In this document: one piece after another, positions 7,019 through 16,045 of the stretch
How the letters are laid out: every line of letters starts with the position of its first letter
Position numbering within the stretch: position 1 is the first letter of the stretch
Assembly: GCF_014203795.1 (NCBI RefSeq)
Contig: NZ_JACHJU010000001.1
Location: 2,108,001-2,172,000, forward strand
Reading direction: 5' to 3'
Source of the DNA: Streptosporangium album
GTDB taxonomy: Bacteria > Actinomycetota > Actinomycetes > Streptosporangiales > Streptosporangiaceae
Length of the DNA stretch: 64,000 nucleotides
The notes under the pieces: model-generated
What the model saw: the letters and a program-made list of their open reading frames with translations, nothing else
Databases searched by the model: none
What the model was told of the DNA's origin: nothing
Position numbers and translations under genes: made by a program

Positions 7019-8524
7019 ATGGGATGGGACGTCTGGCTACTTCTGGGGGCCGGGATCGTCATCGCGTCCATCCTGGCGGTGCGGGTCGCCCATCGGAGCG
7101 GACTGCCGAGCCTCCTCATCTTCCTGGGCTTCGGCCTGGTCATCGGTGAGTCCGGCTTCGGACTCCAGTTCGAAAACCCCGAGCTCGCCCAGCAGATGGG
7201 GCTGATCGCCCTGGCGATCATCCTCGCCGAGGGCGGCCTGACCACCAACTGGAACCATGTCAGGCGTTCGGTCCCGACCGCTCTGGTGCTGGCCACCGTC
7301 GGCATCGGAGTGAGCATCGCGGCCGTCGCGGTGCCGGTGCACGCCCTGCTCGACATGGACTGGCGGACCTCCCTGCTGCTCGGCGCGATCCTCGCGTCCA
7401 CCGACGCCGCGGCCGTCTTCTCCGTCCTGCGCCGCCTCCCCCTGCCTCCGCGCCTGGCGGGCATCCTGGAGGCCGAGTCCGGTCTCAACGACGCCCCCAC
7501 CGTCATCGCCGTGATGCTGCTGAGCGCCGCCGCCTCGCCCAGCCTGGGAAACGCTCTGCTGCTGGTCGTCTTCGAACTGGTGGTGGGCGCGGTCGTCGGC
7601 CTGGCCGTCGGCCCCCTGGGCGTCTACGCCCTGCGCCGCATCGCGCTGCCGGTCTCCGGCCTCTACCCGATCGCGGTGCTCGCGCTGGCGTTCGTCGCCT
7701 ACGCCGGGGCCGTGCTCCTGCACGGCAGCGGCTTCCTGGCGGTCTACCTGGCCTCCCTGGTGATGGGCAACTCCCGGATGCCGCACCGGGGCGCCTCCCG
7801 GGGATTCGCCGAGGGCGTGGCCTGGCTGGCCCAGATCGGCCTGTTCGTCATGCTCGGCATCCTGGCCAGCCCGTCGGAGATGCCGTCGGCGATCGTCCCG
7901 GGCCTGGTGGCGGGGCTGATCCTGGTCCTGGTGGCCCGGCCGCTGTCGATCGTCGTGTCGGCCTTCCTGGTACGGCTGGCCGGGGTCGATCGCCTCGACT
8001 GGCGGGAACAGGCGTTCCTGTCGTGGGCGGGACTGCGCGGGGCGGTGCCCATCGTGCTCGCCACCATCCCCTGGGCCGCGACCTCGGTCGCCGACGGCAC
8101 CGCCAAGCTCGTGTTCAACGAGGTCTTCGTCATCGTCGTGGTCTACACCCTGCTGCAGGGGCCGACACTGCCCTTCGTGGCGAAGCTCCTCGGGCTCTCC
8201 ACCCCCGACGAGGCCCGTGACCTGGAGGTGGAGTCGGCTCCGCTGGAGGAGCTCAACGCCGACCTGCTGCAGATCAAGGTGCCGCCGACCTCCAAGTTGC
8301 AGGGGGTGGAGATCTTCGAGCTGAGGTTGCCCTCCGACGCACAGGTCACACTGATCGTCAGGGACGGCCGGACGTTCGTGCCCACCGACTCCACGAGGAT
8401 CAGAATCGACGACCAACTCCTGGTCGTGGCCACCGCGGCCTGCAGAGATACGGTTGAAAGACGGATACGGGCGATCAGCCGCAGGGGCAAACTCGCCGGC
8501 TGGTTCGGCGAGCGGGGCACCTGA
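7019..8524 (+). CDS. K+/H+ antiporter of the NhaP2/CvrA type with C-terminal RCK_C domain
   Basis: A 501-residue CPA-family cation/proton antiporter. Twelve or so hydrophobic segments fill residues 1-390; conserved pieces are ILAEGGLTTNW near 70-80, ILASTDAAAVFSVLRR near 125-140 with the transport Asp, LEAESGLNDAPT near 151-162, and LSWAGLRGAVPIVLA near 335-349. The soluble tail after about residue 410 (LLQIKVPPTSKLQGVEI...LLVVATAACRD) is a TrkA-C/RCK_C domain that senses ligand or nucleotide. It likely expels K+ or Na+ in exchange for protons at the membrane. It starts 50 bp after the cyclo-ligase and may be co-transcribed with it. Confidence 0.88.
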   Translation: MGWDVWLLLGAGIVIASILAVRVAHRSGLPSLLIFLGFGLVIGESGFGLQFENPELAQQMGLIALAIILAEGGLTTNWNHVRRSVPTALVLATVGIGVSIAAVAVPVHALLDMDWRTSLLLGAILASTDAAAVFSVLRRLPLPPRLAGILEAESGLNDAPTVIAVMLLSAAASPSLGNALLLVVFELVVGAVVGLAVGPLGVYALRRIALPVSGLYPIAVLALAFVAYAGAVLLHGSGFLAVYLASLVMGNSRMPHRGASRGFAEGVAWLAQIGLFVMLGILASPSEMPSAIVPGLVAGLILVLVARPLSIVVSAFLVRLAGVDRLDWREQAFLSWAGLRGAVPIVLATIPWAATSVADGTAKLVFNEVFVIVVVYTLLQGPTLPFVAKLLGLSTPDEARDLEVESAPLEELNADLLQIKVPPTSKLQGVEIFELRLPSDAQVTLIVRDGRTFVPTDSTRIRIDDQLLVVATAACRDTVERRIRAISRRGKLAGWFGERGT

Positions 8525-8574
8525 TCCCCATGGAATGCGACAGCTCCGACTCGCGTTTATGCCTGTCGGCTGCG

Positions 8575-8606
8575 TACCATTAGCAGTCGCGTCAGTAGAG
8601 TGCCAA
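8575..8606 (+). promoter_or_regulatory. CIRCE-like HrcA operator and promoter of the FmdB gene
   Basis: TTAGCAGTC at 8580-8588 and GAGTGCCAA at 8598-8606 are separated by exactly 9 bases. The CIRCE consensus is TTAGCACTC-N9-GAGTGCTAA, so each arm has one mismatch. A -10-like TACCAT at 8575-8580 directly precedes it, and the start codon of the FmdB gene is 27 bp downstream, the geometry expected for HrcA repression of a heat-shock promoter. Confidence 0.8.
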
Positions 8607-8633
8607 TCGGCGCGGACCAACGAGGAGGAGCGC

Positions 8634-8963
8634 GTGCCCACCTACCAGTACGCCTGTAGTGCATGCGGCAACGAGTTCGACATCGTCCAGAAGTTCTCCG
8701 ACGATGCGCTCACCGAGTGTCCGAAGTGCGCCGGCGAGCTCCGCAAGGTGTTCTCCGCGGTCGGCATCGTCTTCAAGGGCTCGGGCTTCTACCGGACCGA
8801 CAGCCGGTCCTCCTCCACCAGCACGGTGAGCTCCAGCAGCAGCACCGCCAACGCGTCGTCCTCGTCATCCTCGCCGGCTTCCGGCTCCTCCGGCTCTTCG
8901 ACGGAGTCCACGAACTCGACGCCGTCGAAGAGCACGAGCAGCCCGGCGGCCGCGGCCTCCTGA
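8634..8963 (+). CDS. FmdB-family zinc-ribbon protein with Ser-rich tail (Ruc-like chaperone)
   Basis: 109 residues starting at GTG 8634 behind GAGGAGGAG. The first 45 residues are the FmdB zinc ribbon with Cys pairs at 8/11 and 29/32 (YACSACGNEFD ... TECPKCAGELRKVFS), followed by IVFKGSGFYRTD. The last 60 residues are almost only Ser, Thr, Ala and Pro, so disordered. The mycobacterial orthologue in the same neighbourhood, Rv0991c, is a serine-rich redox-regulated chaperone. The CIRCE-like site upstream fits a heat-shock role here. Longer upstream frames lack coding character. Confidence 0.88.
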   Translation: MPTYQYACSACGNEFDIVQKFSDDALTECPKCAGELRKVFSAVGIVFKGSGFYRTDSRSSSTSTVSSSSSTANASSSSSSPASGSSGSSTESTNSTPSKSTSSPAAAAS

Positions 8964-9082
8964 GCTCCGTCCGCCCCGTCGGCGGAGTCCGCAGCCCCGA
9001 CACCGCCGAAGCCCACGGGTAGGCCGCCGCGGCATCCTCAGCCGCCCGGCCTGCGGCAGGTCCCGCCGCCACAGTGGGCGGT

Positions 9083-11215
<2,133 letters not shown>

Positions 11216-11246
11216 TTATCCACAGGGCATGGTCATGTTGTCCACA
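11216..11246 (+). promoter_or_regulatory. Two DnaA boxes upstream of mtnP
   Basis: TTATCCACA at 11216-11224 and TTGTCCACA at 11238-11246, same orientation, 22 bp apart (about two helical turns). Both match DnaA boxes, the second being the form common in Streptomyces origins. They lie in the divergent region between the MFS exporter and mtnP, 52 bp before the mtnP start, so they could link transcription to DnaA. Neither dnaA nor dnaN is near, so this is not oriC. Confidence 0.7.
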
Positions 11247-11297
11247 GGGCGGGCCCGGTCTCCTCACCCGGTCGCCCATGGCGCTAATCTCTGCGCC

Positions 11298-12107
11298 ATG
11301 GTCACTCGCGCAGACATCGGGGTCATCGGCGGCTCGGGCTTCTACTCCCTGCTCGACGACGCCACGGAGGTCGAGGTCACCACCCCGTACGGCCCGCCCA
11401 GCGACGTCATCACCATCGGCAGGATCGGGACGCGCTCGGTGGCGTTCCTGCCCCGCCACGGCCGCGACCACCGCTTCTCACCTCATCGCATCCCCTACCG
11501 CGCCAACCTGTGGGCTCTCCGTTCCCTCGGTGTCCGCCAGGTTCTGGCTCCCAGCGCCGTCGGCTCCCTGCGCCCCGAGCTCGGCCCCGGCACCCTGGTC
11601 GTCCCCGACCAGTTCGTCGACCGCACCTCCGGCCGGGTGCAGACCTACTACGACGACGGCGGCGTCGTGCACGTCGCCTTCGCCGACCCCTACTGCCCGA
11701 CCGGCCGGGCGACGGCCGTCTCCACCGCCCGATCCTCCCAGTGGGAGCTGGTCGACGGCGGCACCCTGGTGGTCATCGAAGGTCCCCGCTTCTCCACCCG
11801 CGCCGAGTCCCGCTGGTTCACCGCCAACGGCTGGTCGATCGTCGGCATGACCGGCTTCCCCGAGGCCGTCCTCGCCCGTGAGCTGGCCCTCTGCTACACC
11901 TCGCTCTCGCTGGTCACCGACCACGACGCCGGAGTCGAGGCCGGCGAGGGAGTCACCCACGAGGAGGTCCTCGCCTTCTTCGGGACCAACATCACCCGCA
12001 TCCGTTCCCTCATCACCGACGTCGTCACCGCCCTGCCCGAGAAGCGCACCTGCGCCTGCGGCAACGCCCTGGACGGCCTCAAACTCCCCTTCGACCTGCC
12101 CGAGTAA
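11298..12107 (+). CDS. mtnP: S-methyl-5'-thioadenosine phosphorylase
   Basis: 269 residues, full length for MTAP. It phosphorolyses methylthioadenosine from polyamine and related pathways to adenine and methylthioribose-1-phosphate. Signature pieces are GVIGGSGFYSLL at the N-terminus, FLPRHGRDHRFSPHRIPYRANLWAL, a VIEGPRFSTRAESRWF phosphate/base loop and VGMTGFPEAVLARE near 179-193. It belongs to the PNP/MTAP phosphorylase family; specificity between MTA and inosine/guanosine cannot be fixed by reading, but the IEGPRFSTRAES and MTGFPEA forms favour MTA. A strong stem-loop follows. Confidence 0.9.
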   Translation: MVTRADIGVIGGSGFYSLLDDATEVEVTTPYGPPSDVITIGRIGTRSVAFLPRHGRDHRFSPHRIPYRANLWALRSLGVRQVLAPSAVGSLRPELGPGTLVVPDQFVDRTSGRVQTYYDDGGVVHVAFADPYCPTGRATAVSTARSSQWELVDGGTLVVIEGPRFSTRAESRWFTANGWSIVGMTGFPEAVLARELALCYTSLSLVTDHDAGVEAGEGVTHEEVLAFFGTNITRIRSLITDVVTALPEKRTCACGNALDGLKLPFDLPE

Positions 12108-12130
12108 CCCCCCGAGCAGGTCCCTTCACC

Positions 12131-12158
12131 GCTCTGCCCGCCGCACTGCGGGCAGAGC
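12131..12158 (+). terminator. Strong stem-loop after mtnP
   Basis: Perfect 11-bp stem GCTCTGCCCGC / GCGGGCAGAGC with a 6-nt loop, 24 bp after the mtnP stop. No T-tract. Likely intrinsic-type terminator of mtnP. Confidence 0.75.
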
Positions 12159-12207
12159 ACCCCGTCACGGGCCCCGCGCCGCCCGGCTCTCCCCGATGGA
12201 GTCAGTC

Positions 12208-12813
12208 ATGCGCGCCTTCCGCCGTCTTCTCGGCCGCCGTCATCGCGTCATCGCCGCCGCCGTCGCCGCTCTGGCGACGGTGTGCGCCCTCATCGGCCTG
12301 CGACCGGACACCGCGTCGATCACCGTTCTCGCCGCGGCCCGCGACCTCCCCAGCGGCGTGCTGGACACCGCCGACATGAAGGCGGTCGCCCTACGGCCCG
12401 ACACAGTGCCCGACGGAGCCGTGCGGCCCGGCACACCGGTCGCCGGAAGGGTCCTGGCCGGCCCCATGCGCCGCGGGGAACCGCTGACGGACACCCGGCT
12501 GCTCGGCCCCAGCCTGCTCGCCTCCCACGGCCCGGGAACGGTCGCCACCCCGGTCCGCGTCGCCGATCCGGAGACCGCGCGACTGCTCTCCCCCGGCGAC
12601 GTCGTGGACGTTCTCGCCGCCCCCTCCACCTGGGAGGACGCCGCCCCCGCCCGAACCGTGGCCGAAGACGTCACGGTCCTCACCACCCCGGACGGGGAGC
12701 AGGACAGGGGCGCGCTCATCGTGCTGGCCACCACCTCTGACCAGGCGGTCAAACTCGCCTCCGCTCAGGCGGGCGGACACCTTTCGATCACGATCAACCC
12801 TCGCGGGAGATGA
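12208..12813 (+). CDS. SAF-domain protein, CpaB/RcpC-like
   Basis: 201 residues from ATG 12208, chosen because GGAG at 12198-12201 is six bases upstream; ATG 12196 in frame lacks a site. One N-terminal membrane helix (HRVIAAAVAALATVCALIGL) is followed by an SAF domain (ITVLAAARDLPSGVLDTADMKAV ... AGRVLAGPMRRGEPLTDTRLLG) and a second beta domain (VDVLAAPSTWEDAAPARTVAEDVTVL). CpaB/RcpC proteins work in Flp/Tad pilus assembly, but no pilus genes are near; isolated copies are common in actinobacteria. Outward-facing by topology. Role here unknown. Confidence 0.75.
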   Translation: MRAFRRLLGRRHRVIAAAVAALATVCALIGLRPDTASITVLAAARDLPSGVLDTADMKAVALRPDTVPDGAVRPGTPVAGRVLAGPMRRGEPLTDTRLLGPSLLASHGPGTVATPVRVADPETARLLSPGDVVDVLAAPSTWEDAAPARTVAEDVTVLTTPDGEQDRGALIVLATTSDQAVKLASAQAGGHLSITINPRGR

Positions 12814-12815
12814 CG

Positions 12816-12842
12816 GGCGGGGACGGGACCCTTCCGTCCGCC
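12816..12842. terminator. Bulged stem-loop between convergent genes
   Basis: GGACGG (12821-12826) pairs with CCGTCC (12834-12839), extended by GGC/GCC across a two-base bulge. It sits between the convergent SAF-domain and VanY-like genes, so it may end transcripts from both sides. Confidence 0.4.
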
Positions 12843-12879
12843 GGCCGACGCACTCCGCGCCGCCCCGCGAGGTCACGGC

Positions 12880-13989
12880 CTACAGCAGGGAGCCCAACTT
12901 CGGGTCATACTCCCAGTGCCAGGGTTCGAACGGGCTGACGTAGGCCCACTTGGGATGGAACCAGCCGAACTTCTTGCCGTTGGTCTCCAGCCAGTTGAAC
13001 TGGGATGACCGGAAACGCTCCACACCGCCGCACAGGTCGACGGCGAGCCCCAGGCCGTGGTTGCTCCGGCCCGGGATGGCGGCGAAGCCCGGACGGCGAT
13101 AGTAGACCGACTGCTGCTCGGCCAGGCTCCGGTAGCTGTCGGTCACGCACATGGCGACACCGAACTGCCTTCTGTATGCCTCGTTGAGGCTGATGAACGC
13201 AAGCGCCGCGTCTCCTCGCAGCTCCCTGCCCCGCTGCTGGAGCGGGCAGAGATAGGCCTTCGGGATCAGCCCGTTGGCGAACTCGTTCGCCGACAACGCC
13301 TTGGTCGGGGCGCAGCCCGCCGCGGGCTGACCGCCCTTGTCGACCTTCACCCCCAGCTTCACCAGGGCCTGCGACAGCGATTTCACGATCTTGTCCGAAC
13401 GCGCCCTGAGCGTCTCGATCTCGGCGCCCATCTGCGCCTCCGACAGCAGGTTGCTCGCCCGCAGCTCCTGCGCCTCGGAGGCCAGCCGCTCACGCTCGGC
13501 CTGCAGCTTGCTGCTGTCCTGGAGAAACTGGTCTCGCTCGGCCACGAGCTGGGAGACGTCGGCCATGGCCCGCAGGGTCGCCCCGTCGGCCTCGCCGGAG
13601 AGGAAGCCCGCCATGTCGCTGCCCGTGGACTGCTGGTAGAGCTGCCCGACGAGGTCCGACAGCGGCTGCCGTACCTGGGCGAAAGCCTTGTCCGCCACCT
13701 GTAGCTCGCGCAACTTGGCCGTGAGCGCCTTCTGTGAGGCCTGGATGTTGGCCCGCCGTTGCTCCAGCGCCTTGGTCGCTCCCTCAAGGTCCTTGGACGC
13801 CTTCTCCGCCTCACGGCGCAGCTCGGTGAGGTTCACGGGGTCACGGCGGAGCTCCGCGAGACTCACGGCCTCGGGGGCGGCGACGGACCGGACCTCCATC
13901 GGCGCCCGCTCTGCGGCAGCGGCCCCCGGCAAAAGGGAAGTCATGGTCGCGACAACGGCGATCAGACCCGCTGATCGACGAGGTGGCAC
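12880..13989 (-). CDS. Secreted D,D-carboxypeptidase-like protein (VanY/peptidase M15B) with coiled coil
   Basis: 369 residues: signal peptide (LIAVVATMTSLLPGAAAAERA), a long coiled coil at about 40-215 rich in Glu, Arg, Ala and Gln, then a VanY domain at about 228-369. Zinc ligands are visible as SNHGLGLAVD (H311, D318) and PWHWEY (H358 with the catalytic Glu next to it). It should trim the terminal D-Ala of peptidoglycan stems outside the membrane. The coiled coil probably positions it, as in FtsEX- or NlpC-type wall hydrolases. No vancomycin-resistance genes are linked, so a general wall-remodelling role is likelier. Confidence 0.85.
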   Translation of the reverse strand: MPPRRSAGLIAVVATMTSLLPGAAAAERAPMEVRSVAAPEAVSLAELRRDPVNLTELRREAEKASKDLEGATKALEQRRANIQASQKALTAKLRELQVADKAFAQVRQPLSDLVGQLYQQSTGSDMAGFLSGEADGATLRAMADVSQLVAERDQFLQDSSKLQAERERLASEAQELRASNLLSEAQMGAEIETLRARSDKIVKSLSQALVKLGVKVDKGGQPAAGCAPTKALSANEFANGLIPKAYLCPLQQRGRELRGDAALAFISLNEAYRRQFGVAMCVTDSYRSLAEQQSVYYRRPGFAAIPGRSNHGLGLAVDLCGGVERFRSSQFNWLETNGKKFGWFHPKWAYVSPFEPWHWEYDPKLGSLL

Positions 13990-14117
13990 GTTCGACCCCT
14001 CCGTTTGCGAACTCGTGACCTGGGTCAGGCACGCACGCTACTACAGCTCACTGAGTCTCCGGGCCAGACTCCCCTCAGCCGATATGCGTCGAACACCCCA
14101 TTTGGCGATCCGCTCCC

Positions 14118-14714
14118 TCAGCTCTCCTTCCGCCCCCGCTCCCGGCAGACCTTCCACAACCAGGTCTCCCGCCACTCCTGGGGGCACCTGAAGCCGAGCG
14201 CCCGCAGATGCTTCGGTGACATCTGCCTCACCCGCGAGATTTCGGACAGCTTGGGCGCCTGTGCCCGCATCCCGAACAGTCTGGGCATCCGTGCTCGCGT
14301 CTCAGAGGGTCCAGGGGTCTGCGCCCGTGTCCCGGACGGCCGCGTCCTGGAGAGCCGGGGCAGGGCTTTCCGCACGATGCCGGGGGCATCCGCAGGGACG
14401 GCGTCCGCCGTGGATCGGCGCACGTCCATCCCGCGCCGGGACGCCACGATCTCGTACGCCCGGCCCAATGAAGGGGGAGGCACCAGCCTCGGCTCGAACG
14501 CCGTATCCCGGACCGGCGGCAGCACCGCCGGCATCACGACGCCTCCCCGGGGCCCCACCATGGCGGCGGCCTCCCGCATGCCCTTCTCATACCCACCGAG
14601 CTCGGCCGTCAGAAGGCCGCCTGCCAGAAGCGCAGGCGCCAGCATCGCCCCACACAGCACCAGCGGCCGCAGCGCGCGACGCCCCCGGATCCGCTTCCGT
14701 CGCCGTTCGTTCAC
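14118..14714 (-). CDS. Hypothetical membrane-anchored basic protein with internal repeats
   Basis: 198 residues from a GTG. A basic N-terminus (NERRRKRIRGRR) precedes one membrane helix at about 17-37 (LVLCGAMLAPALLAGGLL), so it is a signal-anchored protein with its tail outside. Residues 115-160 contain imperfect repeats of the form R(T/A)(R/Q)xPxxSxTRA. The end (SPKHLRALGFRCPQEWRETWLWKVCRERG) has two Cys. I do not recognise the family. It lies between the VanY-type gene and tRNA-Arg. Confidence 0.6.
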   Translation of the reverse strand: MNERRRKRIRGRRALRPLVLCGAMLAPALLAGGLLTAELGGYEKGMREAAAMVGPRGGVVMPAVLPPVRDTAFEPRLVPPPSLGRAYEIVASRRGMDVRRSTADAVPADAPGIVRKALPRLSRTRPSGTRAQTPGPSETRARMPRLFGMRAQAPKLSEISRVRQMSPKHLRALGFRCPQEWRETWLWKVCRERGRKES

Positions 14715-14868
14715 GGACGGCGACGCTAGCCATCCTTGACCCGAGACGACCGCCCACTTGTCTCCCCTTTACCGCAGATCAGCGAAGTGATGACCCATCG
14801 TTCGGCAACCACCCACCCTCCACCCGCACATCCACTCGCCGTTTTCGCTACTCTTAGCTGTAGTCCCT

Positions 14869-14941
14869 GCCTCCGTAGCTCAGGGGATAGAGCACCGCTC
14901 TCCTAAAGCGGGTGTCGCATGTTCGAATCATGCCGGGGGCA
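14869..14941 (+). tRNA. tRNA-Arg (anticodon CCT)
   Basis: Cloverleaf: acceptor GCCTCCG with CGGGGGC (one T-G wobble), D-arm AGCTCAGGGGATAGAGC, anticodon stem CCGCT/AGCGG with loop CTCCTAA giving anticodon CCT (reads AGG), and T-arm GCATGTTCGAATCATGC. The next two bases are CC, so the 3' ACC could reflect a partly encoded CCA. It stands at the left edge of the mobile-element-rich region, and tRNA-Arg genes are common integration sites. Confidence 0.95.
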
Positions 14942-15234
14942 CCTAGTTGACCTTGTGGTTTGCCGTCTGACCTGGGCGTTCTTCCCTGGTACGGCTTCCG
15001 CCACGTGCAGCCGTGGGCCACCGAGCGCAGCCCTGGATCACTGTTCACGGTCTATTCACGGGATGATCTTGCGAGCGTTTTGCCAGGTCACGCCGGACGA
15101 GACCACCTCGGACTCTCAAGATCTTCCACACGTCGACGCTGTTCATGATCGATTGACCTTTGAGAGATCAAATCTTATTTAGCCGTAACACCCCGCCGAG
15201 ATGGGGCGGGCAAGGAATCTCCACTTTGATTCCT
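14942..15234. other. Non-coding gap between tRNA-Arg and padR
   Basis: No convincing gene on either strand. GC content drops near 15160-15190. A hairpin of CCCGCC/GGCGGG lies at 15192-15210 and a perfect repeat AGGAATC/GATTCCT at 15212-15233. A hairpin followed by this second motif resembles right ends of TnpB-type transposons, but no transposase is attached. The gap may hold a left-over element end. Confidence 0.35.
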
Positions 15235-15256
15235 CTCTACCTAGGGCTAGGTAGAG
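15235..15256 (+). promoter_or_regulatory. Likely PadR operator
   Basis: A perfect 9-bp inverted repeat, CTCTACCTA - GGGC - TAGGTAGAG, ends 7 bp before the first start codon of the PadR gene. Regulators of this family usually repress their own promoter through a dyad of this size. Confidence 0.65.
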
Positions 15257-15263
15257 TTAGTGC

Positions 15264-15599
15264 ATGGGTAACGTTCCTCGGATGACCTTGCCGACTCAGC
15301 TCGTGCTACGAGCACTGCTCGACAATCCGGCCCGCGAAATGTACGGCTTGGAGATCTGCGCCGCCGCCGGTTTACCCAGCGGTACGATCCACCCGATCCT
15401 CGCCCGCCTGGAAGGCTTCGGCTGGCTGGAATCGCGGTGGGAGAAGGCAGATCCGCATGAGCAGGGCCGTCCTCGCCGCCGGTACTACCGGTTCGCACCA
15501 GACGGTGCCGAGCACGCGCGCATCGCCCTGGCCCAAGCCCGCACCAAGGTCAACCGGCTGCCCGGCTTGCGTCACAGGCTCGGCGGCGGTGGCGCATGA
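15264..15599 (+). CDS. PadR-family transcriptional regulator
   Basis: 111 residues, the short PadR type: winged helix MTLPTQLVLRALLDNPAREMYGLEICAAAGLPSGTIHPILARLEGFGWLESRWE, then the wing with GRPRRRYYRFAPDGAEHARIAL and a short dimerisation helix. It binds DNA as a dimer and responds to a small molecule or protein partner. Its stop overlaps the next start (ATGA), so the regulator and the following gene are translationally coupled. A dyad operator just upstream suggests autoregulation. Confidence 0.88.
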   Translation: MGNVPRMTLPTQLVLRALLDNPAREMYGLEICAAAGLPSGTIHPILARLEGFGWLESRWEKADPHEQGRPRRRYYRFAPDGAEHARIALAQARTKVNRLPGLRHRLGGGGA

Positions 15600-16045
15600 A
15601 CAACGAGCCCCCCATCGAAACTTCCATCGAGCTCGTCATTAAGCACGTTCTCGCCCGCGACCGCGTTCTCACCCACGAGATCGACTGCGATCTCAAGGTC
15701 GCCCTCAGCGTCGTTCGTAACCTCGATGACGCTCTCGCCCACGCTAACGCCCTCATCCGTAACGTCGTCCTGGTCCGTGAAGGCGACTTCCAGCTCAACC
15801 GCCTTAACTTTGATCATGAGGCCATCCTTGAGCTTGATCGCGATCTTACCCACGCCCTCAACGTTGCCCTCGACCATGCCCGCGCCTTCGACACCGACTT
15901 TAATTTCGCCGACATCCTTGACATTTATTACGCCGTCGACTTAGCCCACACCCTCAACCTCGCTTTAACGGACGCTCTCGACGGTGACCACGTCCACATC
16001 CTCATCAGTGAGACGTTGTCAGCAACGGTCGATGACCGTGTGTAG
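15596..16045 (+). CDS. Repeat-rich alpha-helical protein coupled to PadR; 3' end cut by an IS
   Basis: 149 residues of unusual composition: hydrophobic residues alternate with Asp, His, Arg and Asn (for example HALNVALDHARAFDTDFN and AVDLAHTLNLALTDALDGD), suggesting a long amphipathic helical array. The last ten residues (from LSATVDDRV) are encoded by the inverted repeat of the inserted IS5-family element at 16016, so the natural C-terminus is lost. I recall similar Asp/Leu/Ala/His repeat tails in actinobacterial proteins, but I do not know the function. Coupling to padR suggests it is the regulator's partner or target. Confidence 0.6.
   Translation: MNNEPPIETSIELVIKHVLARDRVLTHEIDCDLKVALSVVRNLDDALAHANALIRNVVLVREGDFQLNRLNFDHEAILELDRDLTHALNVALDHARAFDTDFNFADILDIYYAVDLAHTLNLALTDALDGDHVHILISETLSATVDDRV

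Noticed and set aside
7037..8641. A minus-strand 534-codon frame opposite the antiporter
   Set aside because: Low-complexity shadow frame; the plus strand shows conserved antiporter motifs.
11216..11246. Chromosomal origin of replication
   Set aside because: Only two DnaA boxes and none of the usual neighbours (dnaA, dnaN, rpmH).
12196..12207. Longer start of the SAF-domain protein
   Set aside because: ATG 12196 has no ribosome site, while ATG 12208 has GGAG at the right distance. The difference is only four residues.
14854..15048. A 64-codon minus-strand ORF over tRNA-Arg
   Set aside because: It is antisense to the tRNA; the GMIRTCDTRFRR phrase is the well-known artefact of translating a tRNA backwards.
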